From NCBI GenBank assembly GCA_016215705.1, contig JACRIR010000135.1, positions 1-64,000 of the forward strand: a stretch of 64,000 nucleotides of DNA, read 5' to 3'. Shown piece by piece: positions 8,801 through 17,335 of the stretch. The notes beneath the pieces are model-generated. The model did not search any database. It was not told where the DNA came from and was given only the letters and a program-made list of their open reading frames with translations. Made by a program: the position numbers and the translations under genes. Each line of letters begins with the position of its first letter. Position 1 is the first letter of the stretch. The DNA comes from Candidatus Poribacteria bacterium (lineage in GTDB: Bacteria > Abyssobacteria > SURF-5).

Positions 8801-9179
8801 GAATTGATCTGATGGGCGCCACTATGATCGGCCGCCTGTTGTTTTGATCCGGTCTTAAGAGAGCCCGAAGGGCGACGAGTCGTTCCGAGACGCTGGTGTC
8901 CGGCGGCAGCACTTCGGCGGGCGGCAGGTATTCCCTTGGCGGAAAGAGGAAGAGGCCGGCCGAATCGTGGAAGCTCTCGTAGTCACCCAATGCCGTTTCA
9001 GCGGCTTCCACTGTCGAGGTCACGTAAAGCATTGGTCGTTCGAGGATGTCTGCCAGTTCGCCCGCAAACAGACGCGGCAGAGCGCCGCACAACCCGTGTA
9101 TCCACACGTTTGTGTTATGGGACCGACATGCTTCGACGGTTTTCCCGAACGCTGAGAGTTTCCGTATTCTGCTTAACAT
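5889..9179 (-). CDS. mfd: Transcription-repair coupling factor Mfd
   Basis: Mfd displaces stalled RNA polymerase from DNA lesions and recruits UvrA. The 1096-residue product has the family layout: UvrB-homology N-terminal region, RNA-polymerase-interaction domain (DYIVHVNHGIGIYRG), and a RecG-like superfamily 2 translocase with Walker A GDVGYGKTEVA and DEEQRFG (DExx box), followed by TRCF C-terminal domain. The start is the ATG at 9179 (MLSRIRKL); an upstream extension in the longest frame is Cys/Pro-rich and runs into dxs. A C-rich/G-rich hairpin lies in the 79-base gap before it. It is the last gene of the leftward xseA-xseB-ispA-dxs-mfd cluster. Confidence 0.95.
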   Translation of the reverse strand: MLSRIRKLSAFGKTVEACRSHNTNVWIHGLCGALPRLFAGELADILERPMLYVTSTVEAAETALGDYESFHDSAGLFLFPPREYLPPAEVLPPDTSVSERLVALRALLRPDQNNRRPIIVAPIRSILQKLPRPALVAPAVLCLRVGDTWSLEDLSLTLVERGYHRCTMVETRGEFSIRGGIVDVFPICSQDPLRLEFFGDEIESIRVFDVVTQRSFENLERLEMMPRNRWVDSAGDASLLDYLPKDSIIAWDEPLLIEQEASQEHLAPLYDLARESLATLDEVLGKFTGPTVCLSRFEQSSETFRRFDYYGVHSNSLDPVAGQLDTFMSKLGQWLDGGYQVALVCNNEGESKRLLEILQDAAMNPHSGPRFDEKHQLSVIIGRLRSGFAADETSLVVASDQEIFRRYGHRRPRRKFKGGAPISHFTDLRVGDYIVHVNHGIGIYRGLSYLPDQKSEFLMLEYLGGDKLYVPVNMMNLVQKYVGSDDEPPKLYKLGGTAWFKVQERVRRAIRDMAGELLDLYASRQVLPGISFSADAPWQAEFEEAFIYRETEDQLQAIEDVKLDMEKPSPMDRLICGDVGYGKTEVALRAAFKCVMEARQVAVLVPTTILAQQHYTTFRERLADYPVGVEMLSRFRTAAEQKKAIADLAAGKVDIVIGTHRLIQNDVTFKNLGLVIIDEEQRFGVAHKERLKKLRKLVDVLTLTATPIPRTLHMALMGIRDMSVINTAPEDRLAVITVVTEFNDKLIRDAVLREMAREGQVFFVHNRVETIDRMSAFLRRLVPEARLGIAHGQMDERELQSVMLQFLERQIDVLVCTTIIESGLDIPNVNTMLINRADKFGLADLYQLRGRVGRYTRRAYAYLLIPGRQALSEVAQKRLKAIEEFSELGSGFKIALRDLEIRGAGNILGAEQHGDIAAVGFEMYCQLVEEAVAELKGQKPEKLLLPTAEFDVDCFIPDDYVASPAQKLDLYKKIGLAKTEEDIGAIADEIADRYGPLPFETENLLKIARLRVLGAAAGLEFIGKLAGDVLFRPAPDKGFASPELVSLSNAFGKKLRVQIEGGVKLLMPIGKASFDESLDSATAIVRHIAKLRKVKA

Positions 9180-9258
9180 GGCTCCGAACACACCAATACC
9201 CCACCTCTTCCCCCCAGATGGGGGTGAGGAAGGGTATGCCTTGTGGCAATTGATTATT

Positions 9259-11175
9259 TCAGTTCTTCCGGGGGTGTGTCTCGATTCTCGTGCCCAACAG
9301 CTTGTTGGCGGCATCGATCACACCCTGCGCGCTCAGCCCGTATTTCCTGAGAAGCGCCGAACGCGGGCCGTGCTCGATAAATCTGTCAGGGAAACCCAGC
9401 GTGGCAAAACTGACGGCCTTCTCCGGCTTCAGGCGCGTTATGAGTCCCATCAACCCGCTGCCGAATCCACCGGCAACAGTGCCGTCCTCAATGGTTATGA
9501 TGCTTCGGGCCTTCTCAATGATCCGGCAATATGACTTCTCGTCGAGCGGTTTTGCGAAACGCGCATTGACGAGGCCCGCATTTACGCCTTCGCGCGCCAG
9601 TTTTTCCACTGCCTGCAAACCGACGTCCACCATGGCTCCCAGCGCGACGATCAGCAGGTCGTCGCCCTCCCGGATAACCTCGGGTCGGCCCATTTCAATC
9701 GGCAGGATAACCCCTTCCTGTGGAACTGATGCAGATGAATCACGGGGGTAGCGGATGGCCACGGGATGCGGCTGCTCGGTAGCCCAATCCAGCATTGACT
9801 TCAGTTCCACGCCGTTTTTAGGCGCCATGATAACGATATTGGGAAGGCTTCGGAGAAACGCGACGTCAAACATTCCGTGATGCGTGGGGCCATCCTGGCC
9901 GACGGCGCCCGCCCGGTCAATGGCAAATGTCACTGGCAGGTTTTGCAGGCAAACGTCGTGGAATATCTGGTCGTAGGCTCGTTGCAGAAAAGTGGAATAG
10001 ACCGCAAAAACGGGGCGGAACCCTCCGGCGGCAAGCCCTGCCGCAAAGGTTACCGCATGCTGTTCGGCGATGCCGACGTCAAAGAAGCGATTCGGGAATT
10101 TCTCGGCGAATTCTTTCAGTCCCGTCCCCTCGGTCATTGCGGCCGTAATTGCGACTGTTTTCGGATTCTTCTTTGCAATCTCGACTATGTGTTTGCCGAA
10201 GACCTCGGAGTAGTGGGGGCAATGCTGCGAATCGCCAGGCGGAGGCAGTGGCTCGCCTGTTTCTATCCGGAACGCGGGAATGCCGTGAAAGCTGCTGGGC
10301 TCTGCCTCGGCGTATTCATATCCTTTTCCCTTCTTCGTGAGAACATGGAACAAGATCGGGATTCTGAACGCGGCAATTTTTTGCAGGGTCTCGATCAGGA
10401 TGTCGAGGTCGTGCCCATCGACGGGGCCGACGTATTTGAATCCCAACTCCTCAAATAATGACCCCGGCTTGAGCAGGCTGGCCGCGCTTTTCTGCAGGCG
10501 TTTGGCGGTCTGGAAGAGTTTGGAGCCGACCGCGGGTATCCGCTTGAGGATATACTCCACGTCGCCTTTGAATCTGTTATATGAGGAAGCAGTTATCAGA
10601 CGGCTCAAATAGAGCGAGAGGGCGCCCACGCTTTGGGATATGGCCATCTCATTGTCATTCAAAACGACGATCAGGTCTTTCCCCATGTGGCCGACGTGGT
10701 TGAGCGCCTCGAATGCGAGGCCGCCGGTCATCGAACCGTCTCCGATGAGCGCGATCGTCTTGAAATTCTCTTTTGCGATATCGCGCGCGCACGCCATGCC
10801 GGCCATCGAGGAAATACTTGTGCTCGCGTGTCCGGTGGTAAAGCAGTCAAACTCGCTTTCATCCCGGTTGGGGAACCCGGCCAGCCCGCCAAGTGTGCGG
10901 AGCGTCTTGAAATCCTGCCGTCTGCCTGTGATGAGTTTGTGCGCATAGGCCTGATGGCCTACGTCGAACACTATCTTGTCGTGCGGACAATTGAACACGT
11001 AATGGATTGCGAGTATGAGTTCTACTGCTCCGAGGCTCGAGGCAAGATGTCCGCCGCGGCAGGAAGTCGTCGCGATTATCTCCTGCCTTATTTCTTCCGC
11101 CAACTGCCGGAGTTGACTTACCGAAAGAGCCTTGAGGTCTTTGGGACTGTCTATTTTGTCGAGAAGCCTTTCCAT
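9259..11175 (-). CDS. dxs: 1-deoxy-D-xylulose-5-phosphate synthase
   Basis: Condenses pyruvate and glyceraldehyde-3-phosphate to DXP, the first step of the MEP isoprenoid pathway. 638 residues, normal family length. Visible features are RGGHLASS near 40-47, the thiamine-diphosphate motif beginning GDGSMTGG near 145 and closing NDN about 30 residues later, and the transketolase pyrimidine-binding region (DVGIAEQHAVTFAAGLA, whose Glu activates the cofactor). It sits 25 bases downstream of ispA, the usual order in many bacteria; ispH of the same pathway is at 39 kb. Confidence 0.97.
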   Translation of the reverse strand: MERLLDKIDSPKDLKALSVSQLRQLAEEIRQEIIATTSCRGGHLASSLGAVELILAIHYVFNCPHDKIVFDVGHQAYAHKLITGRRQDFKTLRTLGGLAGFPNRDESEFDCFTTGHASTSISSMAGMACARDIAKENFKTIALIGDGSMTGGLAFEALNHVGHMGKDLIVVLNDNEMAISQSVGALSLYLSRLITASSYNRFKGDVEYILKRIPAVGSKLFQTAKRLQKSAASLLKPGSLFEELGFKYVGPVDGHDLDILIETLQKIAAFRIPILFHVLTKKGKGYEYAEAEPSSFHGIPAFRIETGEPLPPPGDSQHCPHYSEVFGKHIVEIAKKNPKTVAITAAMTEGTGLKEFAEKFPNRFFDVGIAEQHAVTFAAGLAAGGFRPVFAVYSTFLQRAYDQIFHDVCLQNLPVTFAIDRAGAVGQDGPTHHGMFDVAFLRSLPNIVIMAPKNGVELKSMLDWATEQPHPVAIRYPRDSSASVPQEGVILPIEMGRPEVIREGDDLLIVALGAMVDVGLQAVEKLAREGVNAGLVNARFAKPLDEKSYCRIIEKARSIITIEDGTVAGGFGSGLMGLITRLKPEKAVSFATLGFPDRFIEHGPRSALLRKYGLSAQGVIDAANKLLGTRIETHPRKN

Positions 11176-11200
11176 GTAACGCTTACCTTATTTATTCCTC

Positions 11201-12145
11201 TTATGCCTTGCGATTTCCGACGATATCAGCGATGGCCTCCAGCATACCGGCGCGAGGGCCGAAATCGGCCAAATGCTTCTTCGATTGCTCGATCAAGCTG
11301 AGGCAGCGCCGCCGCGATTCCGCCACTCCGAAAAGCCTCGGGTAGGTTGCCTTGTTGAGCGCAACGTCCGAGCGCGAGTCTTTTCCGGTTATTGATGAAT
11401 CTGATTCCACGTCCAGAATGTCATCCGCGATCTGGAACGCGAGGCCGAGGCAGTGTCCGTATCCCGTCAGGCTCTTGAGTGTTTCCGTGTCCGTTCCTGC
11501 GATTATCGCCCCCATCCGGACGGAGGCGGTAATAAGCGCGCCCGTCTTGTGGGAATGAATGTACTCGAGCGTAGGGAATTCCACTTCCTTTCCTGCCCAC
11601 TCGATATCTGCAACTTGTCCGCCGATCATTCCCATTGTGCCGGCGGCATGGGCCATCTCATACACGAGCTTTGGAACGACCGACTCGTGACAGTTGGAGA
11701 GAGCCTCAAAGGCCAACGTGAGCAAAGCGTCACCGGCCAATAGCGCGATGGCTTCCCCAAATTTCTTGTGAGTAGTTGGTATTCCCCTGCGAAGCTGGCC
11801 GTCGTCCATCGCCGGCAGGTCATCGTGAATCAGCGAATACGTGTGCACCATTTCCAGCGCGCAAGCGGCCGGCAAGGCTTCGGTTGTGTTGCCGCCGCAA
11901 AGCTCGTTGGTTGCCAGGAGGAGAACGGGCCTGATTCTCTTGCCGCCGGCAAAAACACTATAGCGCATTGCCTCACAAACCGACTCCTCCAGACCTTTGG
12001 TTTCGGGGAGCAGCCGACGGAGTTCCTTCTCGACCATGAGGCCCCGGTCTTTCAGGTATTCCTCAAGGCTATTCGTCGAAGAGAGAGTCGGTGTGAGCGC
12101 CTTCTTTCCCTGATTGCTTCGACGCTTCCTGTCCCTGTTCGGCAA
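11201..12145 (-). CDS. ispA: Short-chain polyprenyl diphosphate synthase (farnesyl/geranylgeranyl type)
   Basis: 314 residues. First Asp-rich motif DDLPAMD at about 108-114 and second DDILD near 240 bind the Mg-diphosphate groups; GGKRIRP near 68-74 is also conserved. The best start is TTG at 12145: it is preceded by AAGGAG with normal spacing, although this places 77 bases of overlap inside xseB. The next Met (12037) would remove the conserved LEEYLKDR helix. Product chain length (C15 or C20) cannot be read from the sequence with certainty. It supplies prenyl chains together with the adjacent dxs. Confidence 0.92.
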   Translation of the reverse strand: MPNRDRKRRSNQGKKALTPTLSSTNSLEEYLKDRGLMVEKELRRLLPETKGLEESVCEAMRYSVFAGGKRIRPVLLLATNELCGGNTTEALPAACALEMVHTYSLIHDDLPAMDDGQLRRGIPTTHKKFGEAIALLAGDALLTLAFEALSNCHESVVPKLVYEMAHAAGTMGMIGGQVADIEWAGKEVEFPTLEYIHSHKTGALITASVRMGAIIAGTDTETLKSLTGYGHCLGLAFQIADDILDVESDSSITGKDSRSDVALNKATYPRLFGVAESRRRCLSLIEQSKKHLADFGPRAGMLEAIADIVGNRKA

Positions 12146-12356
12146 ATTGAATCTCCTTCAAATCACCATGCTCGTCCCGCGTGAGCATGGCAACCTTTTT
12201 CTGAGCCTGTTTAAGTTTCTTGTCACAGAAACGCGACAGTCGTATGCCTTCCTCGAACTTCTTGAGAGTCTCTTCGAGTGGAAGATTGCCTGCCTCCAAT
12301 TGTTCTACGATCTTTTCGAGGTTGTCAAGCGCTTCCTCAAAGCTGGGTTCCGGCAC
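12069..12356 (-). CDS. xseB: Exodeoxyribonuclease VII small subunit
   Basis: 95 residues with the family signature PSFEEALDNLEKIVEQLE followed by LEETLKKFEEG and a coiled-coil tail. XseB binds XseA to form the single-strand-specific exonuclease VII. The start is GTG, 4 bases after the xseA stop codon, with a GGAGG ribosome site inside the end of xseA. The last 77 bases also encode the start of ispA. Confidence 0.95.
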   Translation of the reverse strand: MPEPSFEEALDNLEKIVEQLEAGNLPLEETLKKFEEGIRLSRFCDKKLKQAQKKVAMLTRDEHGDLKEIQFAEQGQEASKQSGKEGAHTDSLFDE

Positions 12357-12360
12357 TGAC

Positions 12361-13707
12361 CTAACCCTCCACTGTTTCCACGGCGCACCCCATCGAACCT
12401 TTATGGAGTCTCACACGCACGCGCTCACCCACCTTGGCCGTTGCGCTGTCCCTAAGAATTTCTCCAGTGGACGTACGATAGGTTATCGAATATCCTCTGG
12501 CCAGAACCGCCAAGGGGCTCAAAGAATCCAAATTTGCAGCCATCCCGGCAAGGTTCGCCTCGCGGGCCGCCAGGATATTGACCATGCGTTCTTTGAGCAT
12601 CCGGGTGGCTGCAGAGAGACTTTCCAGTAGCGACACGACCGTTCTGTCCGGCCTTACGGCAAGCAGCCTTTTGGATGCCGTCGATAACCGGATCAAAAGG
12701 TCACCTAGCCTGCGCTGCTGCAATTCAGTTACTCGCTCGCACAAGTCGTCTAATTGCTGCTGATATTGAACCAGCATATCCGGCGCTCGCCGGAACCCGA
12801 AACTCGAGATTGCCAGGTCGAGCCGGTGCTCAAGCTCCGAGAAATGAGAATCGACCGCGCGAAATATCCGGTCGCGAATCTGCGCTATCTCGGAAATAAC
12901 CGACTCGCGTTCTCTCACGACAAGCTCTGCGGCGGCGCTCGGTGTCGGCGCCCTGACGTCAGCGACGAAGTCGGCAATAGTGAAATCCACCTCGTGGCCG
13001 ACGGCGGAAACGATGGGTGTCTCACACGCATAAATCGCACGCGCCACCATTTCCTCGTTGAATGCCCAGAGGTCTTCCAGGGATCCGCCTCCACGGCCGA
13101 CGATTATGACATCGCAGTCACCTCGAGCGTCAAGCGTCTCGATACCGGCGGCTATTTCCGAGGCTGCCCCTTCGCCTTGAACGGCGGAAGGATACAATAT
13201 CACTTCAACGGTGGAGAAGCGCCGGTCGATAATGTTAAGGATATCGCGGATTGCCGCTCCGGTTGGTGACGTTACAACTCCGATCCGCTGCGGGAAACGG
13301 GGGAGAGGTTTCTTATGAGTTTCATCGAATAGCCCTTCCTCGCCGAGGCGCTTCTTGAGTTGCTCGAATGCGAGCTGGAGCGCTCCATAGCCGACGGGCT
13401 CGGCGGTAACGGCGACAAGCTGATAGTTTCCCCGTTTCTCATAGACTGTCAAGCGGCCGGCAATATTTACCTGTAGTCCGTCCTCAAGCCTGAATTTTAG
13501 CCGCGAAGCATCGCTCCGGAAAAAGACGATGCTAATCTGACTTTGGTCATCCTTCAGCGTGCAGTATACATGTCCCGAACCGTGCAATTTGCAGTTTGAC
13601 ACCTCGCCGCACACCCAAACGTGTCCGAAATTCTCCTCGAGCAACGCTTTGACAGTGCGCGTGAGTTCGGTAACTGTATAGATGCGCTCCGCGTCAATAA
13701 ATCGCAT
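12361..13707 (-). CDS. xseA: Exodeoxyribonuclease VII large subunit
   Basis: 448 residues. The N-terminal OB-fold (VWVCGEVSN...HVYCTLKD) is followed by the catalytic domain with GVVTSPTGAAIRDI, IVGRGGGSLEDLWAFN and SAVGHEVDFTIADFVAD, and then a long coiled-coil C-terminus. First gene of the xseA-xseB-ispA-dxs-mfd operon. The ATG at 13707 (MRFIDAERIYTV) was preferred; an in-frame TTG 15 bases upstream is possible. A strong promoter lies 34-62 bases upstream. Confidence 0.95.
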   Translation of the reverse strand: MRFIDAERIYTVTELTRTVKALLEENFGHVWVCGEVSNCKLHGSGHVYCTLKDDQSQISIVFFRSDASRLKFRLEDGLQVNIAGRLTVYEKRGNYQLVAVTAEPVGYGALQLAFEQLKKRLGEEGLFDETHKKPLPRFPQRIGVVTSPTGAAIRDILNIIDRRFSTVEVILYPSAVQGEGAASEIAAGIETLDARGDCDVIIVGRGGGSLEDLWAFNEEMVARAIYACETPIVSAVGHEVDFTIADFVADVRAPTPSAAAELVVRERESVISEIAQIRDRIFRAVDSHFSELEHRLDLAISSFGFRRAPDMLVQYQQQLDDLCERVTELQQRRLGDLLIRLSTASKRLLAVRPDRTVVSLLESLSAATRMLKERMVNILAAREANLAGMAANLDSLSPLAVLARGYSITYRTSTGEILRDSATAKVGERVRVRLHKGSMGCAVETVEG

Positions 13708-13740
13708 GTCGATAAGTCCCAACCCTCTGAGGTTTCATAA

Positions 13741-13769
13741 ATTATAGCAGATTCAACGAACTTAAACAA
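13741..13769 (-). promoter_or_regulatory. Promoter of the xseA-xseB-ispA-dxs-mfd operon
   Basis: Reading leftward: TTGTTT (13769-13764), 17-base spacer, consensus TATAAT (13746-13741), then the xseA ATG at 13707. Confidence 0.65.
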
Positions 13770-14179
13770 GCATCGGCGACAGCAATGATTTACGACATCA
13801 GGGGCTTCCGCCGGCCATGACGCAGGTGAGTAATACGAAGTGTAAAGAGTGAAGAGTGAAAGGAACCCTACCAATCAACGGAGTAACACTGATTTTCACG
13901 GATTAAGAAAAAGAAAGAGAAGGGTCCTTTCCGAGGTTTCTAATGGAAATGGCTTGTTCTTTTCCTTTGCCAACGATGTCAGTACATGCGTCTTGACAAA
14001 GATGAGTGCTTGGCGGTAATAATAGTAACCTCGCTGCGACCGGCTCGCAGTCGCAGGGGACAACAGGATTTTTTCAGGGTGTCCCCATTTCTATTCGATT
14101 TCATGTTTTGGCGACGACTATATTGTGAAGAGTTTGGCGGACGCGTCCGACTGAACAGCACCAACCAAAGGGAAGTTTC
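13770..14179. other. Intergenic region between divergent operons
   Basis: No gene recognised. It holds low-complexity fragments (gtgtaaagagtgaagagtgaaagg, and taacactgatt with tcacggattaag at about 13885-13907) that resemble the dispersed cacggattaacactgatt sequence at 17.4 kb, and the sigma-factor promoter at 13993-14022. Confidence 0.5.
13993..14022 (+). promoter_or_regulatory. Promoter upstream of the ECF sigma factor gene
   Basis: Consensus TTGACA at 13993-13998, 18-base spacer, TAATAA at 14017-14022. It is about 160 bases before the GTG start of the sigma factor and looks sigma-70 dependent rather than an autoregulated ECF promoter. Confidence 0.5.
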
Positions 14180-14704
14180 GTGGAGCAACGGACCCAGGAT
14201 ACTGCAGGGGCCTTAACCCGAATTGTGCGTGAACACCGGAAAGCGGTGTTTGCCGTGGCTTATGCGAAACTCCGGAATAGTCACGACGCCGAGGACATCA
14301 CGCAGGACGTGTTCGTCGAGGCGTATCGGAACGCTCATAAGCTGAAGAATCTGGAGAAAGTCGCCTCGTGGCTCTATAAGGCGACAGTCTACCGTTGCAT
14401 AGACCACGTGCGCAAGAGTTCGAGGCGCGAGAAGCGCGAAGCCACATTCATGGAGTTTGCTCTTGCTGAGCCGCCGCCCGACCCGCAGATCGAAGATGAA
14501 AAATATTCCGCAGTTGTGCGGGCCATCGATAAGCTTCCGGAAGACATGCGTGTGGTTATCATGCTCAAGCATTTCGCCGGGCTCTCATATGACGACATCT
14601 CGAAGATGACCGGACTCTCGAAAACTACGATTGACGGCCGTCTCCGCACCGGGAAGAAGCAGTTGAGGCAGCGGCTTGCCGAAATAATGGATGAGTTAAG
14701 GTGA
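14180..14704 (+). CDS. ECF-type RNA polymerase sigma factor
   Basis: 174 residues. Region 2 (SHDAEDITQDVFVEAYRN and WLYKATVYRCIDHVRK) binds core polymerase and the -10 element. Region 4 (LPEDMRVVIMLKHFAGLSYDDISKMTG and TTIDGRLRTGKKQL) is the helix-turn-helix for the -35 element. GTG start with an AGGGA ribosome site. Its stop overlaps the GTG of the next gene in a GTGA, and that gene encodes a zinc-finger anti-sigma factor, so the pair forms a classic regulatory module responding to an envelope signal. Confidence 0.92.
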   Translation: MEQRTQDTAGALTRIVREHRKAVFAVAYAKLRNSHDAEDITQDVFVEAYRNAHKLKNLEKVASWLYKATVYRCIDHVRKSSRREKREATFMEFALAEPPPDPQIEDEKYSAVVRAIDKLPEDMRVVIMLKHFAGLSYDDISKMTGLSKTTIDGRLRTGKKQLRQRLAEIMDELR

Positions 14705-17331
14705 GTAAGATGCCGAGTTGCAACGAAAGAATTTACCGGATACACAGACTCGTCGAAGGGGAATTGGGCCCGGACGAAACCTCCCGTTTGAATGAGCATC
14801 TGGCAGGGTGCCCGTCGTGTTCCGAGCAAGTTCGCGAGTTCAGTCAGATGAAGACGCTCATCGAGGAGAGCCTCGCGTCTAAGTTTGTCCTTCCCGCTGT
14901 GGACGAGCTTGTGGCTGGTTGCGAGTCAAGGGTCAGGCATCGAATATGGCCGAAGAGGGTCGAGCGTGGGTTATTCAAGAGGGCTCTCATCGTTGCGGCT
15001 GCTTGTCTGGCAGTGATTCTTCTCACGGGCTACATCTCCGGCCGCATATATTTCCGGAAGACGTTTTCGTACCAACTCAGCAGTATGGTCATAAGGTGTT
15101 CGGACGGCATCGAGAAAATGAGTCCCGATGGCAAATGGGAGAAGTTGCATGTCGGCGACCGCTTAAGAAAGGGGACCGTTCTCAGGACACCGGCTGGGGC
15201 TCAATCATTCATCTCGTTTGATGGAATCAGGCTGCTGACTGAGGGTGAGGCGCAAATCGAAGCGGAGGGGAGCCGGAGTCTGTCACTGAAGGAGGGGACG
15301 CTGTTTGTAGCGACAGCGGAGAGAAAGAAATCCGCCAGCGTAAGTTCGGCCAAGGTGGTTGTTCAATCGAGCGGTGGCGCTTTCGGGATTGGTCGCTCTC
15401 CGGACGCGACCACGATTGCGGTCGCAGCCGGTCATGTGAAGCTGACGGCGCCTGACGGAAAAACGCACAAGCTGGCGGAGAACCAGGTGGCTACTCTTCG
15501 GGACAGAACGAGCGCGTTCGAGCTAGCCTCTGCCAAAGTGCTTGACCCATTTGCCCGATATAGAGAGACCGTGATAGAGCGGATCAAGCAGCGGTTCGCG
15601 AAAATTATGTCGAGGTACGTGCCAAACTATCAGTTCACGCGGCGGATGATGAATCGTCTCGATGGGTCTTCCATTCTCGGCATGTGGGCTCAGCCCAAGG
15701 GGATGTTCCAGTTCGCCTCGTATACTCCGGCCGCTCCGCTCCGGTATGCCCAGGCTGACATGAGAGCGATCAGCGAGTATTACGAGAGCCTTTTCGTCCC
15801 GAGCAATCGCTCGATTTCCATTGGGAAGGAAAAGATTGTGTCGCTCGATCCGGGCACGGGCGCAGGTTTTCCGAGATGGTCGAGTGACGGCTCAATGATA
15901 GCGTTCATAGAGACGCATCTGATGGCTTTGACCGGCATCGCGCGCGTTGTGAGAGTGGACGATCTGGAGAATCCGTGGGATGTTTCACAGGAGTGGTCTA
16001 ATTCCGTGCGGTCAATGTTCCCGCTGACGTGGACACCGGATGACCGACATGTCTTGTTTCAGGTTGAAACGGGGCAAATGTGGGATGAACGCGGGCCCAC
16101 GAACAACGTTAAAATCAAGATTGCTCCAGTTGACCCCGGCGAAGGTCCTCTTGTGGATTTTGACAGCCCGTTCCGTGACATTCCGTTGCCGCTTCCGCTG
16201 CCTGTAGGCAAGACTATTTCTCCGGGAATCGCCAAACTCCCGTATGGAGATGCGATGGTTTGTTCGAATTGGGGCAATCTGGCGTATATTCCAGTGGAGT
16301 CCGACGGCCAGGCGGTTCCGGCGGTTCCCGGCCTGTTCCTGACAAATTTCAATCCGCGCGAAATGTTCGTAATGGGAGGCGGCCTATCGCCATCAGGCAT
16401 TTATGCCGACTTCACGGGTGTTGCAGGCCTCAATTTCAGTCAGATGGGGACGTACATACTCTACGGAGTCGAAGACATAATCGACGGATTCACGCAGCCG
16501 CCTCGCTCACTCAACGACCCGAGGATCAAGCGCATCGCGCCGAGCACGAATATGCAATTCACCGGGGGCTTTTCCTTCGACGAATCACTCGTGTTCTTCC
16601 ACGAAGACGTAAATCATGCGTTCAACGCTTTCTATCCGACCAATATCTATCCCTGCGATTTCGACGTCTTCTATGCAAATGCGCTGCCGGGCGAGCCGGG
16701 AAAGCCGACACAGATTCACCTGCCGGGCAATCAGATGTTCATGCAGCCGTCGCCGGAAGGGAATCGTCTGGCGTACAGCAATTTTGACGGCGACAATCTT
16801 GAGCTTCGCGTGGTCAGCTTTGACATCGAGGCGGACATTGATGCAGACCTCGGCGGCGTGCTTATAGACAACAGCGGCACCAATCTAATCGTCCCGCCGG
16901 GCGCGTTCGAGAGAGACTTCAAGGTCAAGATAAGCACCCCATTCAGCATAGGAGAGGAGGCGGAAATGCCGGAGGGGGAGAGCCGGTTCTTTGCAATGCG
17001 GCTCCTCGATGCGCAGGGCCTGGAAAAGCCGAAGTTCATCGAGCCGATGACTCTCACCATCCGATATACCGATGACGAAGTCTCTGGATTGGATGAGGGA
17101 ATGCTCGAGATTTACTATTATGATGACATTGACGCAGCGAACCCGAAGTGGGTTCCCCTCGGCGGAACTGTTGATCCGGAACACAACGAGATAACCGTCG
17201 AAATCAGGCATTTCTCGAAATTCTCAGTCGGCCAAAAGGCCACAGCCGGCTTGAACCACAAAGGGTCGCAGACCCGAGGCGCAAAGAGCGCGGCGAAAAA
17301 CAGACCTGCCGTCACGAATGGCGCGAATTGA
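14701..17331 (+). CDS. Membrane anti-sigma factor with FecR-like, propeller-like and ZU5-like extracytoplasmic domains
   Basis: 876 residues, far longer than usual anti-sigma factors. In order: a zinc-binding anti-sigma domain with His33, Cys37 and Cys40 (HxxxCxxC); a single membrane helix at about 95-114; a FecR-like beta domain (about 140-265, LRTPAGAQSFISFDG...EGEAQIEAEG); a large TolB/WD40-like region with repeats such as FPRWSSDGSMIAFIE and LTWTPDDRHVLFQVE; and a ZU5-like module near 715-850 (VPPGAFERDFKVKIS). It would hold the sigma factor at the membrane and sense something outside. The last roughly 25 codons come from a dispersed intergenic-type repeat (17259-17331), so the original stop was probably earlier. 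Confidence 0.82.
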   Translation: MSKMPSCNERIYRIHRLVEGELGPDETSRLNEHLAGCPSCSEQVREFSQMKTLIEESLASKFVLPAVDELVAGCESRVRHRIWPKRVERGLFKRALIVAAACLAVILLTGYISGRIYFRKTFSYQLSSMVIRCSDGIEKMSPDGKWEKLHVGDRLRKGTVLRTPAGAQSFISFDGIRLLTEGEAQIEAEGSRSLSLKEGTLFVATAERKKSASVSSAKVVVQSSGGAFGIGRSPDATTIAVAAGHVKLTAPDGKTHKLAENQVATLRDRTSAFELASAKVLDPFARYRETVIERIKQRFAKIMSRYVPNYQFTRRMMNRLDGSSILGMWAQPKGMFQFASYTPAAPLRYAQADMRAISEYYESLFVPSNRSISIGKEKIVSLDPGTGAGFPRWSSDGSMIAFIETHLMALTGIARVVRVDDLENPWDVSQEWSNSVRSMFPLTWTPDDRHVLFQVETGQMWDERGPTNNVKIKIAPVDPGEGPLVDFDSPFRDIPLPLPLPVGKTISPGIAKLPYGDAMVCSNWGNLAYIPVESDGQAVPAVPGLFLTNFNPREMFVMGGGLSPSGIYADFTGVAGLNFSQMGTYILYGVEDIIDGFTQPPRSLNDPRIKRIAPSTNMQFTGGFSFDESLVFFHEDVNHAFNAFYPTNIYPCDFDVFYANALPGEPGKPTQIHLPGNQMFMQPSPEGNRLAYSNFDGDNLELRVVSFDIEADIDADLGGVLIDNSGTNLIVPPGAFERDFKVKISTPFSIGEEAEMPEGESRFFAMRLLDAQGLEKPKFIEPMTLTIRYTDDEVSGLDEGMLEIYYYDDIDAANPKWVPLGGTVDPEHNEITVEIRHFSKFSVGQKATAGLNHKGSQTRGAKSAAKNRPAVTNGAN

Positions 17332-17335
17332 AAGA
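17259..17335 (+). repeat. Dispersed repeat forming the 3' end of the anti-sigma gene
   Basis: Sequence containing gacccgaggcgcaaag and cacgaatggcgcgaatt. It matches the non-coding copy at 24288-24350 (gacccgaggcgcaacggg, cacgaatggcgcgatt) and fragments at 47975-47995. Here it is translated as the Ala/Lys/Asn-rich tail of the anti-sigma factor. Confidence 0.6.
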
